Source: CBDFLD01 sp965249005 | GTDB lineage: Bacteria; Acidobacteriota; UBA6911 | DNA: 64,000 nt | Assembly: GCA_965249005.1 (NCBI GenBank) | Contig: CBDFLD010000023.1 | Coordinates: forward strand, 434,001 to 498,000 | Direction of reading: 5' to 3' | Shown here: positions 44,975 through 54,141 of the stretch, one piece after another | Layout of the letters: every line of letters begins with the position of its first letter | How positions within the stretch are numbered: the first letter of the stretch is position 1 | Notes under the pieces: generated by a model | What the model saw: the letters and a program-made list of their open reading frames with translations, nothing else | What the model was told of the DNA's origin: nothing | Database searches by the model: none | Program-made: the position numbers and the translations under genes

Positions 44975-45009
44975 GTGGCGGGGCCCAGCATGATTTGGGG
45001 CCCCGCCAC
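44975..45009. other. Long GGGGCCC hairpin
   Basis: GTGGCGGGGCCC pairs with GGGCCCCGCCAC across an 11-nt loop, a 12-bp almost all G+C stem. On the minus strand it stands directly before the AAGGAGG of the small exported frame, so it could act in the 5' leader of that operon. On the plus strand it lacks a T-tract. Confidence 0.6.
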
Positions 45010-45179
45010 TTCAATCACCATTGCCAAGGAGGATCTCTTGCACGAATGCTCCGCCAGAAATGAACGATTTCACGCACCCGGCCATCTCAATCAGTAGCGA
45101 AGGTCTACAAGAGTCTACATTTGTGAGGGATGCTCGACGATGCTACACTGTATGGGTGGTGTCCCACCGGGAGGTTCTA

Positions 45180-46049
45180 ATGAAAGGCCAGCTCACTGTT
45201 CTATTGGTTTTGGCAGCGTGTAGTCTGCCGGCTCTGGGGCAGCCGCGATCTGTGGCATCGGAGATCGAGCCACCGAGGCTGAGCGGGGGGGGGGCGTCCT
45301 CGCGCGGCGGCGGAGGCATGGCGCCCGCCGTGTCGGCTCCTAGCGGAGGTTCGACGAGATCTGTTTCGGGAACGGGGGTGTCCGGCGGAACATCGATGAG
45401 CCGGTCTTCCGTCGGTGGAAATTATCGTTCGTATGGCGGTTCCTACGGTGGTGGTTCCTACGGTGGCGGGCTGTATACGGACAGGTCCTCGTTCACATCC
45501 ATCGGATGCTATTATCAGTGGCAGAATTTCCTTACCACCTTGAGCCGACGTTACTACTTGAACGGATTCTCTCTCCGAAGATTTTACGTCAATAGTGAGC
45601 CTCTCGTCACTCCCGGCCTGGTCCGGGCGGGTCTGCGCGACCCGATTCGGTGGAGTTCGGACATGCTGGAAGCCATCGATGATCTGGAAGGACTTGTTGC
45701 GGCCAGGCAACGGGGGGACCAACTCCCTAAGAATAGTATCGCCAGCAAGGCCAAGGAAATTCGGAAGCTAGCCAAGATGATCCGTAACGACCGAGCGATC
45801 CAGTTTTTCGACCAGCGCGAAAATCAGAATCTCAACGAAGGAAAGCGACTCGAAAAACTGGGGTTGGAAGGCCTTGGTGAACTCCGGGAGATCGCCGTGG
45901 ATATGAACCTTCAACTCAGGAACATGTTCCGGCAAAGGACCACCAGTACCGTTTCGGTTCGATCACTTTCTCAGCCGTCGTTCAAATCGCTCTCGAAAGC
46001 AATCGACAAACTCAGCAAGACCGTCGAGAAATCTGCCAAAAGGCTCTAG
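45180..46049 (+). CDS. Exported protein of unknown function, Gly/Ser-rich then helical
   Basis: GGGAGG 5 nt before the ATG at 45180 decides the start; the upstream extension of the frame is not credible. The 289-residue protein has a signal peptide (LTVLLVLAACSLPALG). A 90-residue Gly/Ser-rich low-complexity segment with YGGSYGGGSYGGG repeats follows. A globular, mostly helical region comes next (CYYQWQNFLTTLSRRYYLNG, MLEAIDDLEGLVAARQRGD, IRKLAKMIRNDRAIQF), ending in a Lys/Ser-rich helix. No known domain is recognised. It is predicted to be secreted or periplasmic. The next gene, with its own promoter, is on the same strand. Confidence 0.6.
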   Translation: MKGQLTVLLVLAACSLPALGQPRSVASEIEPPRLSGGGASSRGGGGMAPAVSAPSGGSTRSVSGTGVSGGTSMSRSSVGGNYRSYGGSYGGGSYGGGLYTDRSSFTSIGCYYQWQNFLTTLSRRYYLNGFSLRRFYVNSEPLVTPGLVRAGLRDPIRWSSDMLEAIDDLEGLVAARQRGDQLPKNSIASKAKEIRKLAKMIRNDRAIQFFDQRENQNLNEGKRLEKLGLEGLGELREIAVDMNLQLRNMFRQRTTSTVSVRSLSQPSFKSLSKAIDKLSKTVEKSAKRL

Positions 46050-46168
46050 CGACAGGCCCTCTCCTGAAGGGCGGACTAGCCAGAAGGTGCTTCGGCACGA
46101 CCATTCAATGGATACCCACCGATCCTAACGATTCCCCTGCAATTGGACGATCTAGCGATTGTTGCGGG

Positions 46169-46210
46169 TTGTAATTACAATTTGACACTCTCGCCCCCGG
46201 TCAGTATCAT
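46169..46210 (+). promoter_or_regulatory. Sigma-70-like promoter with adjacent palindromic operator candidate
   Basis: TTGACA (46182-46187), a 17-nt spacer and TATCAT (46205-46210) form a near-consensus promoter 48 bp before the next start codon, which itself has AGGAG 7 nt upstream. The perfect 12-bp palindrome TTGTAATTACAA (46169-46180) touches the -35 box and could bind a dimeric regulator. Confidence 0.65.
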
Positions 46211-46257
46211 CAGTTGATCTCGTATCTGCAATGATTTAAACGATTAGGAGATAATCA

Positions 46258-47505
46258 ATGCCATCCGATCAGGATCATGCAAATAGGCTTCGGGTCGAGA
46301 TTGATCGGGCCATTTCCAGCCATGTCCCTGCCCTGGAACAGGAGCTTCAAGGTCTGCAAGATCAAGTTACTCAATCGATTGCCCAACTAGCAGACATGCT
46401 GGAGCCGGTGCGTCACCTCGAAGTCCCGGCCCTGGACGTCATCATCAAGGAGGCGGTCCATCAGGCGACTCAGAAACCGGATGTGGACACTCAGTTCCTG
46501 TCGCACTTCATCCGTGAATGTGCGAACAAAGAGACTCAGGAAGAAATCCTGAGTCACCTCCTGGACGGCGCCGCTCACTTTGCTCCTCGGGTCGTTCTTT
46601 TTGTCGCCCGGGGGGAAGAATTCATGGGGTGGGCCACGCGCGGCTTCTCCGAAATCGCGACCCAGAAGATCGTGGAGGCTTCGGTACCGCGCGAGGAAAG
46701 TGACGCCTTCCGAAAAGCCCTCGAAAGTCATGAGCGACAGACGGTAGCGGACATTTCAACCGAGCCCCGTTTGAGCAATGTGTTTTCGGGAGAAATGGTG
46801 GCTCCGTGGCATGTGTTTCCATTGAACGCGCTCCAGAAGACCGTTGCCATCCTCTTGGTTGCTCACGAACCGGACTCGACAGGCGATTCGGACTCGGTCT
46901 ACCTGCAGATGCGCTATACTGAGCTTTTGATCGAAAATCTGGCGCTCAAGATACTCAGCGAAATGTCCGTGCCGGCCCATGGAGTCAGCCAGGGATCTGC
47001 AACTACCGCTTCGGAGGAAGCTACTTCAAGCCCGCGAGAAACAACCCATGGGATCGACGACAGACGCGCCGGCGAAGCGGAGGAAGAAGGCCCGACCGAA
47101 GATGCGGAGAGCACAACCTTCGAAACCCCTGTGCCCCTGGAATCCCCTGAAGGGCCACCGAGCGAATCCCTCGAAGGCTCCTCGGACCTCGATACAAGAG
47201 CCGCCGGCCACGGAGCCTCGGAAAGCGATAAACTTCATTCGGATGCGAAGCGCTTTGCCCGCTTGCTTGTGTCGGAGATCAAGCTCTATAATGAAAAACG
47301 TGTATCGGAGGGTCGAGAAAGCAAAGATATTTACGTCCGGCTAAAGCGCGATATCGACCGTAGCCGCGAAATGTACCAGAAACGCGTTTCACTCGATGTG
47401 TCCCGTGAGTTCGATTACCTCCATGACGAGCTTGTCCGGATCTTGGCCGAGAACAATGCGTCGAATTTAGGAGCGGAGTATCCGGGCCCTTGGTTTAGAG
47501 ACTAG
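46258..47505 (+). CDS. Uncharacterised GAF-like protein with conserved C-terminal helical domain
   Basis: The 415-residue cytosolic protein has three parts. Residues 1-85 are coiled-coil-like (ALEQELQGLQDQVTQSIAQL). Residues 90-240 resemble a GAF domain (RVVLFVARGEEFMGWATRGF, EMVAPWHVFPLNALQKTVAIL). After an acidic Glu/Ser-rich linker, residues 325-415 form a conserved helical domain (SDAKRFARLLVSEIKLYNEK, DIYVRLKRDIDRSREMYQKR). I associate that last module with acidobacterial regulators but cannot name its function. The promoter is excellent and carries a palindrome. A sensor or signalling role is an inference only. Confidence 0.6.
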   Translation: MPSDQDHANRLRVEIDRAISSHVPALEQELQGLQDQVTQSIAQLADMLEPVRHLEVPALDVIIKEAVHQATQKPDVDTQFLSHFIRECANKETQEEILSHLLDGAAHFAPRVVLFVARGEEFMGWATRGFSEIATQKIVEASVPREESDAFRKALESHERQTVADISTEPRLSNVFSGEMVAPWHVFPLNALQKTVAILLVAHEPDSTGDSDSVYLQMRYTELLIENLALKILSEMSVPAHGVSQGSATTASEEATSSPRETTHGIDDRRAGEAEEEGPTEDAESTTFETPVPLESPEGPPSESLEGSSDLDTRAAGHGASESDKLHSDAKRFARLLVSEIKLYNEKRVSEGRESKDIYVRLKRDIDRSREMYQKRVSLDVSREFDYLHDELVRILAENNASNLGAEYPGPWFRD

Positions 47506-49599
47506 ACTACCCGGGCTGTCCAAGACGCAGCCACTGTCCGGCCTGCGAACCAAGCGTATCCCCCTTGCCCTGATTTTACCGCAGAGTGAATGTTCCGCGG
47601 AGACGAAAAACTGCTGCGAAGAGGATCGAGATCCCCGGCTCTGTTGGCCCGCCCGCTCATTCTCGGCGCACTCGTAGTCTTCAGCCTGACTCTCGGAACT
47701 CCTTCCCGGGACCCTGGCGGGGCGACACCCGCAGAGGCTGTCCTGCCGCCCTCCTTGGAACCATTCCTGCCGGATTATCCGGAAGCCACGATGAATGCGC
47801 TCGCGAACCTGAAGGGCGCTGTCGAGAAGTATCTGGACGGGAAGTATGAAGCCGCCCTCGACCAGATCCGGAGTGAGTCTTCGGGCCGAGAAACGCGAAT
47901 CGGCGATGTCTACCTACTCTATCGCGCCAAATCTCAACTGGCCCTGAACCAGACCGAACAAGCCCGCAAAGACTTCCATTCCTTTCGAACCCGTTATCCG
48001 GATTCGATCCATATCCAGAAGGCGATCTTGGGGGAGGCGGAATCGTGGCTCAAGTCGAAGGCACCGTCGGAGGCACTCGAAATTCTACGCACGGCGCCGC
48101 TGCAGAACACACCCAAAATCCTGTACTTCTCAGCTCGAGCATACGAGGAAAGCGGTCGCAAACAGGACGCAATCGAACGCTACCTGCGAGTCTATGCGCA
48201 GTACGTGAACTCCGATTTGGCCATCAAGGCATTCCGGAGAGTCCGGGTACTCGATCAAAAGAAGGTCCACCCGGCAACGGGGTTCCGCGTCATCCTGGAG
48301 CGGGCCGAGAACCTCTTGCGCGCCGGAAAGGTAGCCGACTCCAGAAAACTCCTGGTTCAGTTGGGGCGTCACGTGGCCCCCGACAGAGAGGCGGCGGAAC
48401 GCTACAGGCTGGCGCGGGGCGATGCCGAATCCAGGCGCCGTCGATCCACGGCATCTCTGACCTATTTGCAAAAGGTCTCGACCGCAGACCCAAAACTGCA
48501 CGCGCCGGCTCTCTCCCTGAAAGCGCTGGCCTATAGCCGCTTGGGGCGCGAGAATCTGTTGCTGAAAGTCCGCGATGAAACGCTTCGACTCTATCCCGAC
48601 TCCCCGTTTACGGAGGCGGTTTTGGATCGGGTCGCGGATTACCTCGCCGCCAACAACAAGCTGGATCAGGCGAAGATTGCGTACGAAGCTCTCATCGAGC
48701 GTTTTCCAAGAGGGGACCGTGCTCTGGGGGCCATGTGGAAGATGGCCTTCTTCTCATACCATGAAAAGGACTATCCACTGGCTGCTGCATGGTTTTGGAA
48801 ACAAGTTTCGGCCAGCGCCAATCCGGAATCGGCGGCGGGTGCGATCTTTTGGATGGGTCGATGTTACGAGAAGTTGGGGGACTGGCCGAAGGCGATCTCA
48901 GTCTATGAAAGCGCCAGTCTGTTGTCCAACGACCACTACTACGGGCAGCGAGCTCGTGAAGCCAAAAGGAAACTGTTGGAACGCTCGAGCCCTCGGGTCA
49001 ATTCTCATGACGGACTGGACTTCCGGGAAATCACCCTCAAACTGGACGCTCTGCAACTTCCGCTGTCGCCCTTCGCGCCGCCGGCCAACGAAATCACGGG
49101 TGTGATCGAGCGCGCCCGGCAATTAACGTTGGCACAACTGCATAGTCTGGCCCTGGAGGAGCTCGAATGGGCTCTTCGCCAGTGGCCCCATCAGACGGCA
49201 CTTCGCTATCTTGTGTCACGGGTTTACGAAAACCGCGGAGATCAGCACAACGCCATTGTCAGCATTCGGCGTGCCTTTCCCCATTACGTGAGCCAACATC
49301 ACTCCACACTTCCGGGTGAGGTAAGGCAGGTACTTTTTCCGAACCTGTATATGGATTCGATTTTGCGGCATGCGCGCAAGCACAAACTCGATCCTTCCCT
49401 GGTAATGGCGGTTATTCGTCAGGAGTCCGCCTTCAATGCTAGCGCCAGATCCAGAGCCGACGCCCGTGGACTCATGCAGGTGCTTCCCAGCACCGCGCGG
49501 CAGATTGCGCGACGGGCCGGTGTTCGCGGTTTCACCAATACCAAGCTCTATCAGCCAGAAGACAACATCATGCTCGGCACATACTATCTTTCGACTAGG

Positions 49600-51450
49600 C
49601 CTTAGTCCAGCGTGATTTTTTGCATGAGGAGGAAGAAAAGCCCTGGAACGTGCGCCGTTACGGGATAAAATGCGTTTGATATATTTACAAGACATCCCGA
49701 AAGGAGCACATTCCAGGTGAATAAAAGAAACCACAGAATCCTCCTCCGAGACAAGCAAAATCTTACACGCCGGTTGGAAAGAAATCAGTTTGAGGACCGG
49801 TCCGATCCTATGTTCAAGGACTCCAACACCTACTACGAGATCGCCGAGAGAACGCGCGCCATCGGATCTGGTGGTATCGGAGCCATTCACAAGCTCGTGT
49901 GTAAGCTTGGATTGGACAAAGATATCAACAGAAACATCGTTTTGCTCAAGTACCACTTTCCTTACTGGGAATCCGATCATGTACTGAACATCGCATACAA
50001 CGTCTTGTCGGGTGGAACCTGTCTCGAAGATATCGAGCGGTTGCGCCAGGATGAGACCTACATGAACGGACTGGGAGCCGAGAGGATTCCGGATCCCACG
50101 ACGGCTGGAGATTTCCTCCGTCGTTTCGATGAGGATTGGATCTTCGGACTTCAGGAAACCATCAATGAAACCCGAACCAAGGTGTGGAAGTTGCAGGATG
50201 CTTCCTTCCGGAAGGAGGCCATCATCGACGTGGACGGGACCGTCGCCGGAACCTTGGGGGAATGCAAGGAAGGAATGGACATTGCCTACAACGGGATCTG
50301 GGGTTACGCACCGTTGATCGTGACCTTGGCCAATACGAATGAGGTCCTCTATCTGATGAATCGGCCGGGCAACCGTCCCTCTTCCGACGGAGCGGCCGAG
50401 TGGATGGACCGGGCAATCGATCTGGTGTCGTCGGTGTTTACGAAGGTCTGGCTTCGGGGCGACACGGATTTCTCGCTGACGAGAAACTTCGATCGCTGGG
50501 ACGAGCGGGTTGGTTTTGTCTTTGGTTATGACGCCAAGCCGAACCTGGTCGGGATGGCCGATGCCCTGCCGGAGAGACAATGGAAACCGCTCGAGCGGCC
50601 TCCTCGTTATGAGGTCAAGAGCGAAGAACGGCGCCGTCCGGAAAACGTCAAAGAACAAGTAATCAAGGAGAGAGAATTCAAGAACATCCGCCTGCAGAGC
50701 GAGCAGGTCGCCGAGTTTGACTATCGTCCCGGACACTGTAAGAAAACCTATCGCATGGTTGTGGTTCGGAAGAACCTCACGATCGAAAAGGGGGAGCACC
50801 GGCTGTTTGATGAGGTCCGGTACTTCTTCTACATCACCAACGATCGGGAGATGACGATGGGAGAAGTGGTCCTTTTTGCCAACGATCGCTGCAACCAGGA
50901 AAACGTCATCGGTCAGCTCAAGAGTGGAGTGAACGCCTTGAGGATGCCTTCGGACAGTCTGGTATCGAACTGGGCCTACATGGTCATCGCATCGCTGGCG
51001 TGGAATCTGAAGGCCTGGTATGGCCTGGTGACGCAGGCGCCGACAGTACGTCGTGATATCTTGAGGATGGAGTTCAAACGCTTCCTGGTGAACTTTGTGC
51101 AAATACCCTGTCAGATTGTAAGAACCGGTCGTCGCCTCGTTTACAGGATATTGGCCTATAGCAAGCATCTCGAAACCTTTTTGGCGACGTTCGACTATAT
51201 CAGGCAACTCAGGTTTACTTGAAGGCGCCTCGCCGGCGGGTGAGCCCGTACCCCCGGCGGAGCAAGAGTGGCGGGCGAAAGGAAGGGCATAACAGAGACA
51301 AACAAGATCAAGTGATCCAGACAACCAATGGAAGGTTTGTCTCTTGTGTTTCTCTTTGCTTTCCCTGTTACGCACAAGGAGCTGAAATCCACGAGATATT
51401 CGGAAAAGGCAAACGATTTTCCGAGCGAGCTCATACCTCGCTTATTTTGG
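49600..51450 (+). mobile_element. IS1380-family insertion sequence
   Basis: About 1.85 kb lies between two GACTAGG copies (49593-49599 and 51451-51457), taken as the target duplication region. The element ends are related: CCTTAGTCC...CATGAG on the left and, inverted, CCTAGTCC...TATGAG on the right if the terminal AGG is counted within the element. The exact boundary is therefore uncertain by a few bases. It carries one transposase gene and about 230 bp of non-coding right end. Confidence 0.8.
49717..51222 (+). CDS. IS1380-family DDE transposase
   Basis: This intact 501-residue transposase shows the acidic triad contexts of the family: AIIDVDGTVAGTLGECKEGM, KVWLRGDTDFSLT and NDRCNQENVIGQLKSGVNAL, with the usual long insertion between the second Asp and the Glu. 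Upstream, CGAAAGGAG precedes the start region. Nothing suggests inactivation, so the element may still be mobile. It has been inserted in the same orientation as slt. Confidence 0.9.
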   Translation: MNKRNHRILLRDKQNLTRRLERNQFEDRSDPMFKDSNTYYEIAERTRAIGSGGIGAIHKLVCKLGLDKDINRNIVLLKYHFPYWESDHVLNIAYNVLSGGTCLEDIERLRQDETYMNGLGAERIPDPTTAGDFLRRFDEDWIFGLQETINETRTKVWKLQDASFRKEAIIDVDGTVAGTLGECKEGMDIAYNGIWGYAPLIVTLANTNEVLYLMNRPGNRPSSDGAAEWMDRAIDLVSSVFTKVWLRGDTDFSLTRNFDRWDERVGFVFGYDAKPNLVGMADALPERQWKPLERPPRYEVKSEERRRPENVKEQVIKEREFKNIRLQSEQVAEFDYRPGHCKKTYRMVVVRKNLTIEKGEHRLFDEVRYFFYITNDREMTMGEVVLFANDRCNQENVIGQLKSGVNALRMPSDSLVSNWAYMVIASLAWNLKAWYGLVTQAPTVRRDILRMEFKRFLVNFVQIPCQIVRTGRRLVYRILAYSKHLETFLATFDYIRQLRFT

Positions 51451-51687
51451 GACTAGGATGCGTAAGTTCGAAGATAGTGAACCTCTCGCCTTGGCGGCGT
51501 ACAATGCCGGAGCATCCCGGGCGGTTCGTTGGATGAACGAGTTCGGCATCGACGACATGGATGAGTTCGTGGAGCAGATTCCGTTCAACGAAACTCGGAA
51601 CTACGTGAAACGGGTTCTGTCTTTCAAGGCGCACTACTCGAGGTTGCGAAACGACTGATTCCACCCGCAGTCCCGAAAGGTATCGCA

Positions 51688-52884
51688 ATGACGCAAAAGC
51701 CCCAAAGGCCGCGAAAGAACAAGATCATGATTTCCGAAAAGACCGTGCGGTTCACGGAATCGGTCATTCGCGACATGACTCGTTTGGCGCAACTTCACGG
51801 CGCCGTAAACCTGGCCCAGGGCTTTCCCGATTTTCCAGCCCCGGAAGCGCTCAAGCAGGCCGCCTGCGCCTCGATCTCGGCCGACATCAACCAGTACGCT
51901 ATTACGTGGGGGGCCAAGTCGTTCCGCGACGCGCTGTCGGCCAAGACGCAGCGTTACCTGGGGCTGGAGATCGACCCCGAGCGAGAGGTCACGGTAACGT
52001 GCGGGTCGACAGAAGCGATGATCGCCAGCTTGCTGGCCGTAATCAACCCGGGCGACGAAGTCATCATCTTCGAACCATTCTACGAGAACTACGGACCCGA
52101 CACGATCCTTTCCGGAGCCGCACCGCGTTACGTGACCCTGAGTCCACCGGACTGGAAGTTCGATGAACAGGCACTGGCCGATTCATTCAACGAGAGAACC
52201 AAGGCTATCATTATCAACACGCCCAACAACCCGACAGGGAAAGTTTTCAGTCGTGAGGAGCTGAGATTCATCGCCGACTTGTGTATTCAATGGAATGCGC
52301 TGGCCATCACCGACGAGATCTACGAACACATTCTATACGATGGTTACAAGCATTGCGCGATCGCGACTCTCGACGGAATGCGTGATCGAACGATTACGAT
52401 AAACGGAATGAGCAAAACATACAGCGTCACGGGTTGGCGAGTCGGATACGCGATCGCCTCCGAGAAGCTAACGGAGTCCATCCGTCGAGTCCACGATTTC
52501 TTGACCGTCGGGGCAGCAGCCCCGTTGCAGGAAGCCGGGGTTGCTGCGATGGCTCTGCCCGAAGACTACTACACGGGACTCGCCACGGCTTATCAGGCTC
52601 GTCGCGAGATGTTGCTCAAAGGACTGGAGGCTGCGGGCTTCGAGTGCGCCGTACCGCGGGGCGCCTACTACATCATGTGCGACATCGGAAAAGTGAGCGG
52701 TATGACCGATACGGAGTTTACCCGTTTCCTCGTGCAGGAGGTTGGAGTGGCCGTCGTGCCCGGGAGTAGCTTTTATCATCAACCCTCATCCGGGTCGCGC
52801 TATATTCGTTTCTGTTTTTGCAAGAAGGATGAAACACTACGGGCTGCATCGCAGCGGCTGAGAACTCTGTCGCAGCACCCATAG
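51688..52884 (+). CDS. Class I/II PLP aminotransferase (methionine/kynurenine aminotransferase-like)
   Basis: This 398-residue fold-type I enzyme has LAQGFPDFPAPEALKQAA near the start, CGSTEAMIASLLAV, NTPNNPTGKVFSREEL, ITDEIYEHILYDG (PLP Asp and Tyr), the Schiff-base lysine in MSKTYSVTGWRVGY and the carboxylate-binding Arg in SRYIRFCFCK. The sequence is closest to YbdL/MtnE-type methionine or kynurenine-oxoglutarate transaminases. It starts 29 bp after the end of slt with a GAAAGG ribosome site. The ATG at 51727 is an alternative start. It may have been co-transcribed with slt before the insertion. Confidence 0.85.
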   Translation: MTQKPQRPRKNKIMISEKTVRFTESVIRDMTRLAQLHGAVNLAQGFPDFPAPEALKQAACASISADINQYAITWGAKSFRDALSAKTQRYLGLEIDPEREVTVTCGSTEAMIASLLAVINPGDEVIIFEPFYENYGPDTILSGAAPRYVTLSPPDWKFDEQALADSFNERTKAIIINTPNNPTGKVFSREELRFIADLCIQWNALAITDEIYEHILYDGYKHCAIATLDGMRDRTITINGMSKTYSVTGWRVGYAIASEKLTESIRRVHDFLTVGAAAPLQEAGVAAMALPEDYYTGLATAYQARREMLLKGLEAAGFECAVPRGAYYIMCDIGKVSGMTDTEFTRFLVQEVGVAVVPGSSFYHQPSSGSRYIRFCFCKKDETLRAASQRLRTLSQHP

Positions 52885-52892
52885 GACCCAAT

Positions 52893-53507
52893 GTGTCGGA
52901 AAAGGACAGCTTATCCGGAGATGATCGGGGGTTGGTTCGCCGTTGTCAGGAAGGGGACGAGCGAGCCTTTGAGGAACTTGTTGGGAAATACCACCAGATC
53001 GTTCTGAACCTCATCTACCATCACATCGGCTACCGAAACGATGTCGAGGACATCGCTCAAAAGATCTTCTCCAAGATCTATTTTTCGCTCTCTCGCTTTG
53101 ACAACCAGCGGCCTTTCTTCCCTTGGCTCTACCGAATCGGTATCAATCAATGCTACGACGAATTGCGGCGCATACGCCGCAACAGGGTGCGCACCTTCAC
53201 CGAACTCAGTTTGGAGGAAAACGAGAACATCGAAAACTTGGTGAGCCAGAACGCCATTCCGCCGGTGTCCCTGGACGAGAGTGGGGAGCTCATGGCCTTG
53301 TTGCATGAGTTACTCGATCAGCTTCCGGCACAGCAGCGCACCGCCCTGATCCTGCGTGATCTGGAAGATGTTTCCTACGACCGCATGGCCCAGATTCTGA
53401 AGTGTTCCGAGCAGGCAGCGCGACTCAAGGTTTTCCGCGCGCGGACGCGCCTCAAGGCGCTTGTGAGCAAGACCATCCGGAGGAGGAGGAGGGTTGGACA
53501 AAAATAG
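52893..53507 (+). CDS. ECF-type RNA polymerase sigma factor
   Basis: This 204-residue sigma-70 family member is read from a GTG 8 bp after the aminotransferase stop. Region 2 includes FEELVGKYHQIVLNLIYHHI, DVEDIAQKIFSKIYF and the -10 recognition helix PFFPWLYRIGINQCYDELRR. Region 4 is LDQLPAQQRTALILRDLEDV to YDRMAQILKCSEQAARLKVF with the helix-turn-helix. Unlike many ECF genes it has no neighbouring anti-sigma factor: the next 70 bp contain a palindrome and then convergent genes. Its regulon is unknown. Confidence 0.85.
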   Translation: MSEKDSLSGDDRGLVRRCQEGDERAFEELVGKYHQIVLNLIYHHIGYRNDVEDIAQKIFSKIYFSLSRFDNQRPFFPWLYRIGINQCYDELRRIRRNRVRTFTELSLEENENIENLVSQNAIPPVSLDESGELMALLHELLDQLPAQQRTALILRDLEDVSYDRMAQILKCSEQAARLKVFRARTRLKALVSKTIRRRRRVGQK

Positions 53508-53510
53508 CAC

Positions 53511-53528
53511 GGAGTCGCATGCGACTCC
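53511..53528. terminator. Perfect palindrome after the sigma factor gene
   Basis: GGAGTCGCATGCGACTCC is a perfect 18-bp palindrome 4 bp past the sigma stop and before a repeat word CGCTTTCCGCTGATCGC. It can form a hairpin with little loop; without a T-tract it is only a possible terminator. Confidence 0.4.
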
Positions 53529-53581
53529 GGTCGCTTTCCGCTGATCGCCCTTCTAGCATCCTGGACCCGCAAGGGGATGTC

Positions 53582-54133
53582 CTACCTGCTTTTCGAATCC
53601 GACTGATTCCAGTTCAGCTGGGAGAGGATACGGGCGGCGATCTCCTCCACGGTGAGTTGCTCAGTGGAAACGTGGATATCTGCCTGTTCATAGAAGGGAC
53701 GGCGTTGCGCCAGCAGCGCCTCCATTTGCCCACGATCTTTGAAAAGGGGCCGGGATTCGTCGGATGAGCAGCGCGGAACAAGCGTGTCCAGGGGTGTGTC
53801 CAACCAGATACTGGTTCCGCTTCTTCGAACGACATCCTGATTGGATGGGTCACAAAACGTTCCCCCGCCCAGTGCGACGACGACCGATTCTTCCTGACTG
53901 ACTCTGAGTAGCTCCAGGCTCTCGACCCGTCGAAAATGGGACTCTCCGTTCTTCTCGAAGATAGCGGAAATCGATAGACCCTCCCGCGCCTCGATTCTCT
54001 GATCCAGATCCACGAATTGCCGCCGCAAGAGTTCTGCCAGGCGCTTCCCCACGCTGGTCTTGCCGGAACCCATGAACCCCACCAGATAGATGATCGCGCG
54101 CTGGGCCTCCAAGGCAGGCCTCCCTTCCCTCAT
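53582..54133 (-). CDS. aroK: Shikimate kinase
   Basis: The 183-residue kinase has a Walker A GFMGSGKTSVGKRLAEL (about 19-35), DLDQRIEAREGLSISAIF with the Mg/shikimate Asp, GESHFRRVES (shikimate Arg), VVALGGGTFCD and the lid RPLFKDR. It phosphorylates shikimate in chorismate synthesis. It follows aroA by 8 bp on the same strand, so the two consecutive steps 5 and 6 of the pathway are in one operon led by uvrB. The short Arg/Glu-rich N-terminus before the fold may not all be translated. Confidence 0.9.
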   Translation of the reverse strand: MREGRPALEAQRAIIYLVGFMGSGKTSVGKRLAELLRRQFVDLDQRIEAREGLSISAIFEKNGESHFRRVESLELLRVSQEESVVVALGGGTFCDPSNQDVVRRSGTSIWLDTPLDTLVPRCSSDESRPLFKDRGQMEALLAQRRPFYEQADIHVSTEQLTVEEIAARILSQLNWNQSDSKSR

Positions 54134-54141
54134 GGCACCGG

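Larger units (their letters stand above)
47590..51658 (+). pseudogene. slt: Soluble lytic murein transglycosylase split by an IS1380-type insertion
   Basis: The 5' part (47590-49599) encodes 670 residues: a hydrophobic leader, long TPR-like helical repeats, and the start of the Slt catalytic domain (LDPSLVMAVIRQESAFNASA with the catalytic Glu, GLMQVLPSTARQIA). The frame then enters the insertion and stops at 49605. The 3' part (51458-51658) resumes in the right frame with ALAAYNAGASRAVRWMNEFG and ETRNYVKRVL. Removing the element and one GACTAGG copy restores a protein of about 736 residues. The truncated product retains the Glu but lacks the conserved AAYNAG segment, so activity is very doubtful. 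Confidence 0.9.

Noticed and set aside
49216..51375. 719-codon minus-strand frame
   Set aside because: It spans the slt/IS1380 junction antisense to two well-supported genes, so it cannot be a native gene.
51223..51450. Structured RNA in the IS1380 right end (GC-rich inverted words)
   Set aside because: The words are short and imperfect; this is more simply the non-coding end of the insertion sequence.
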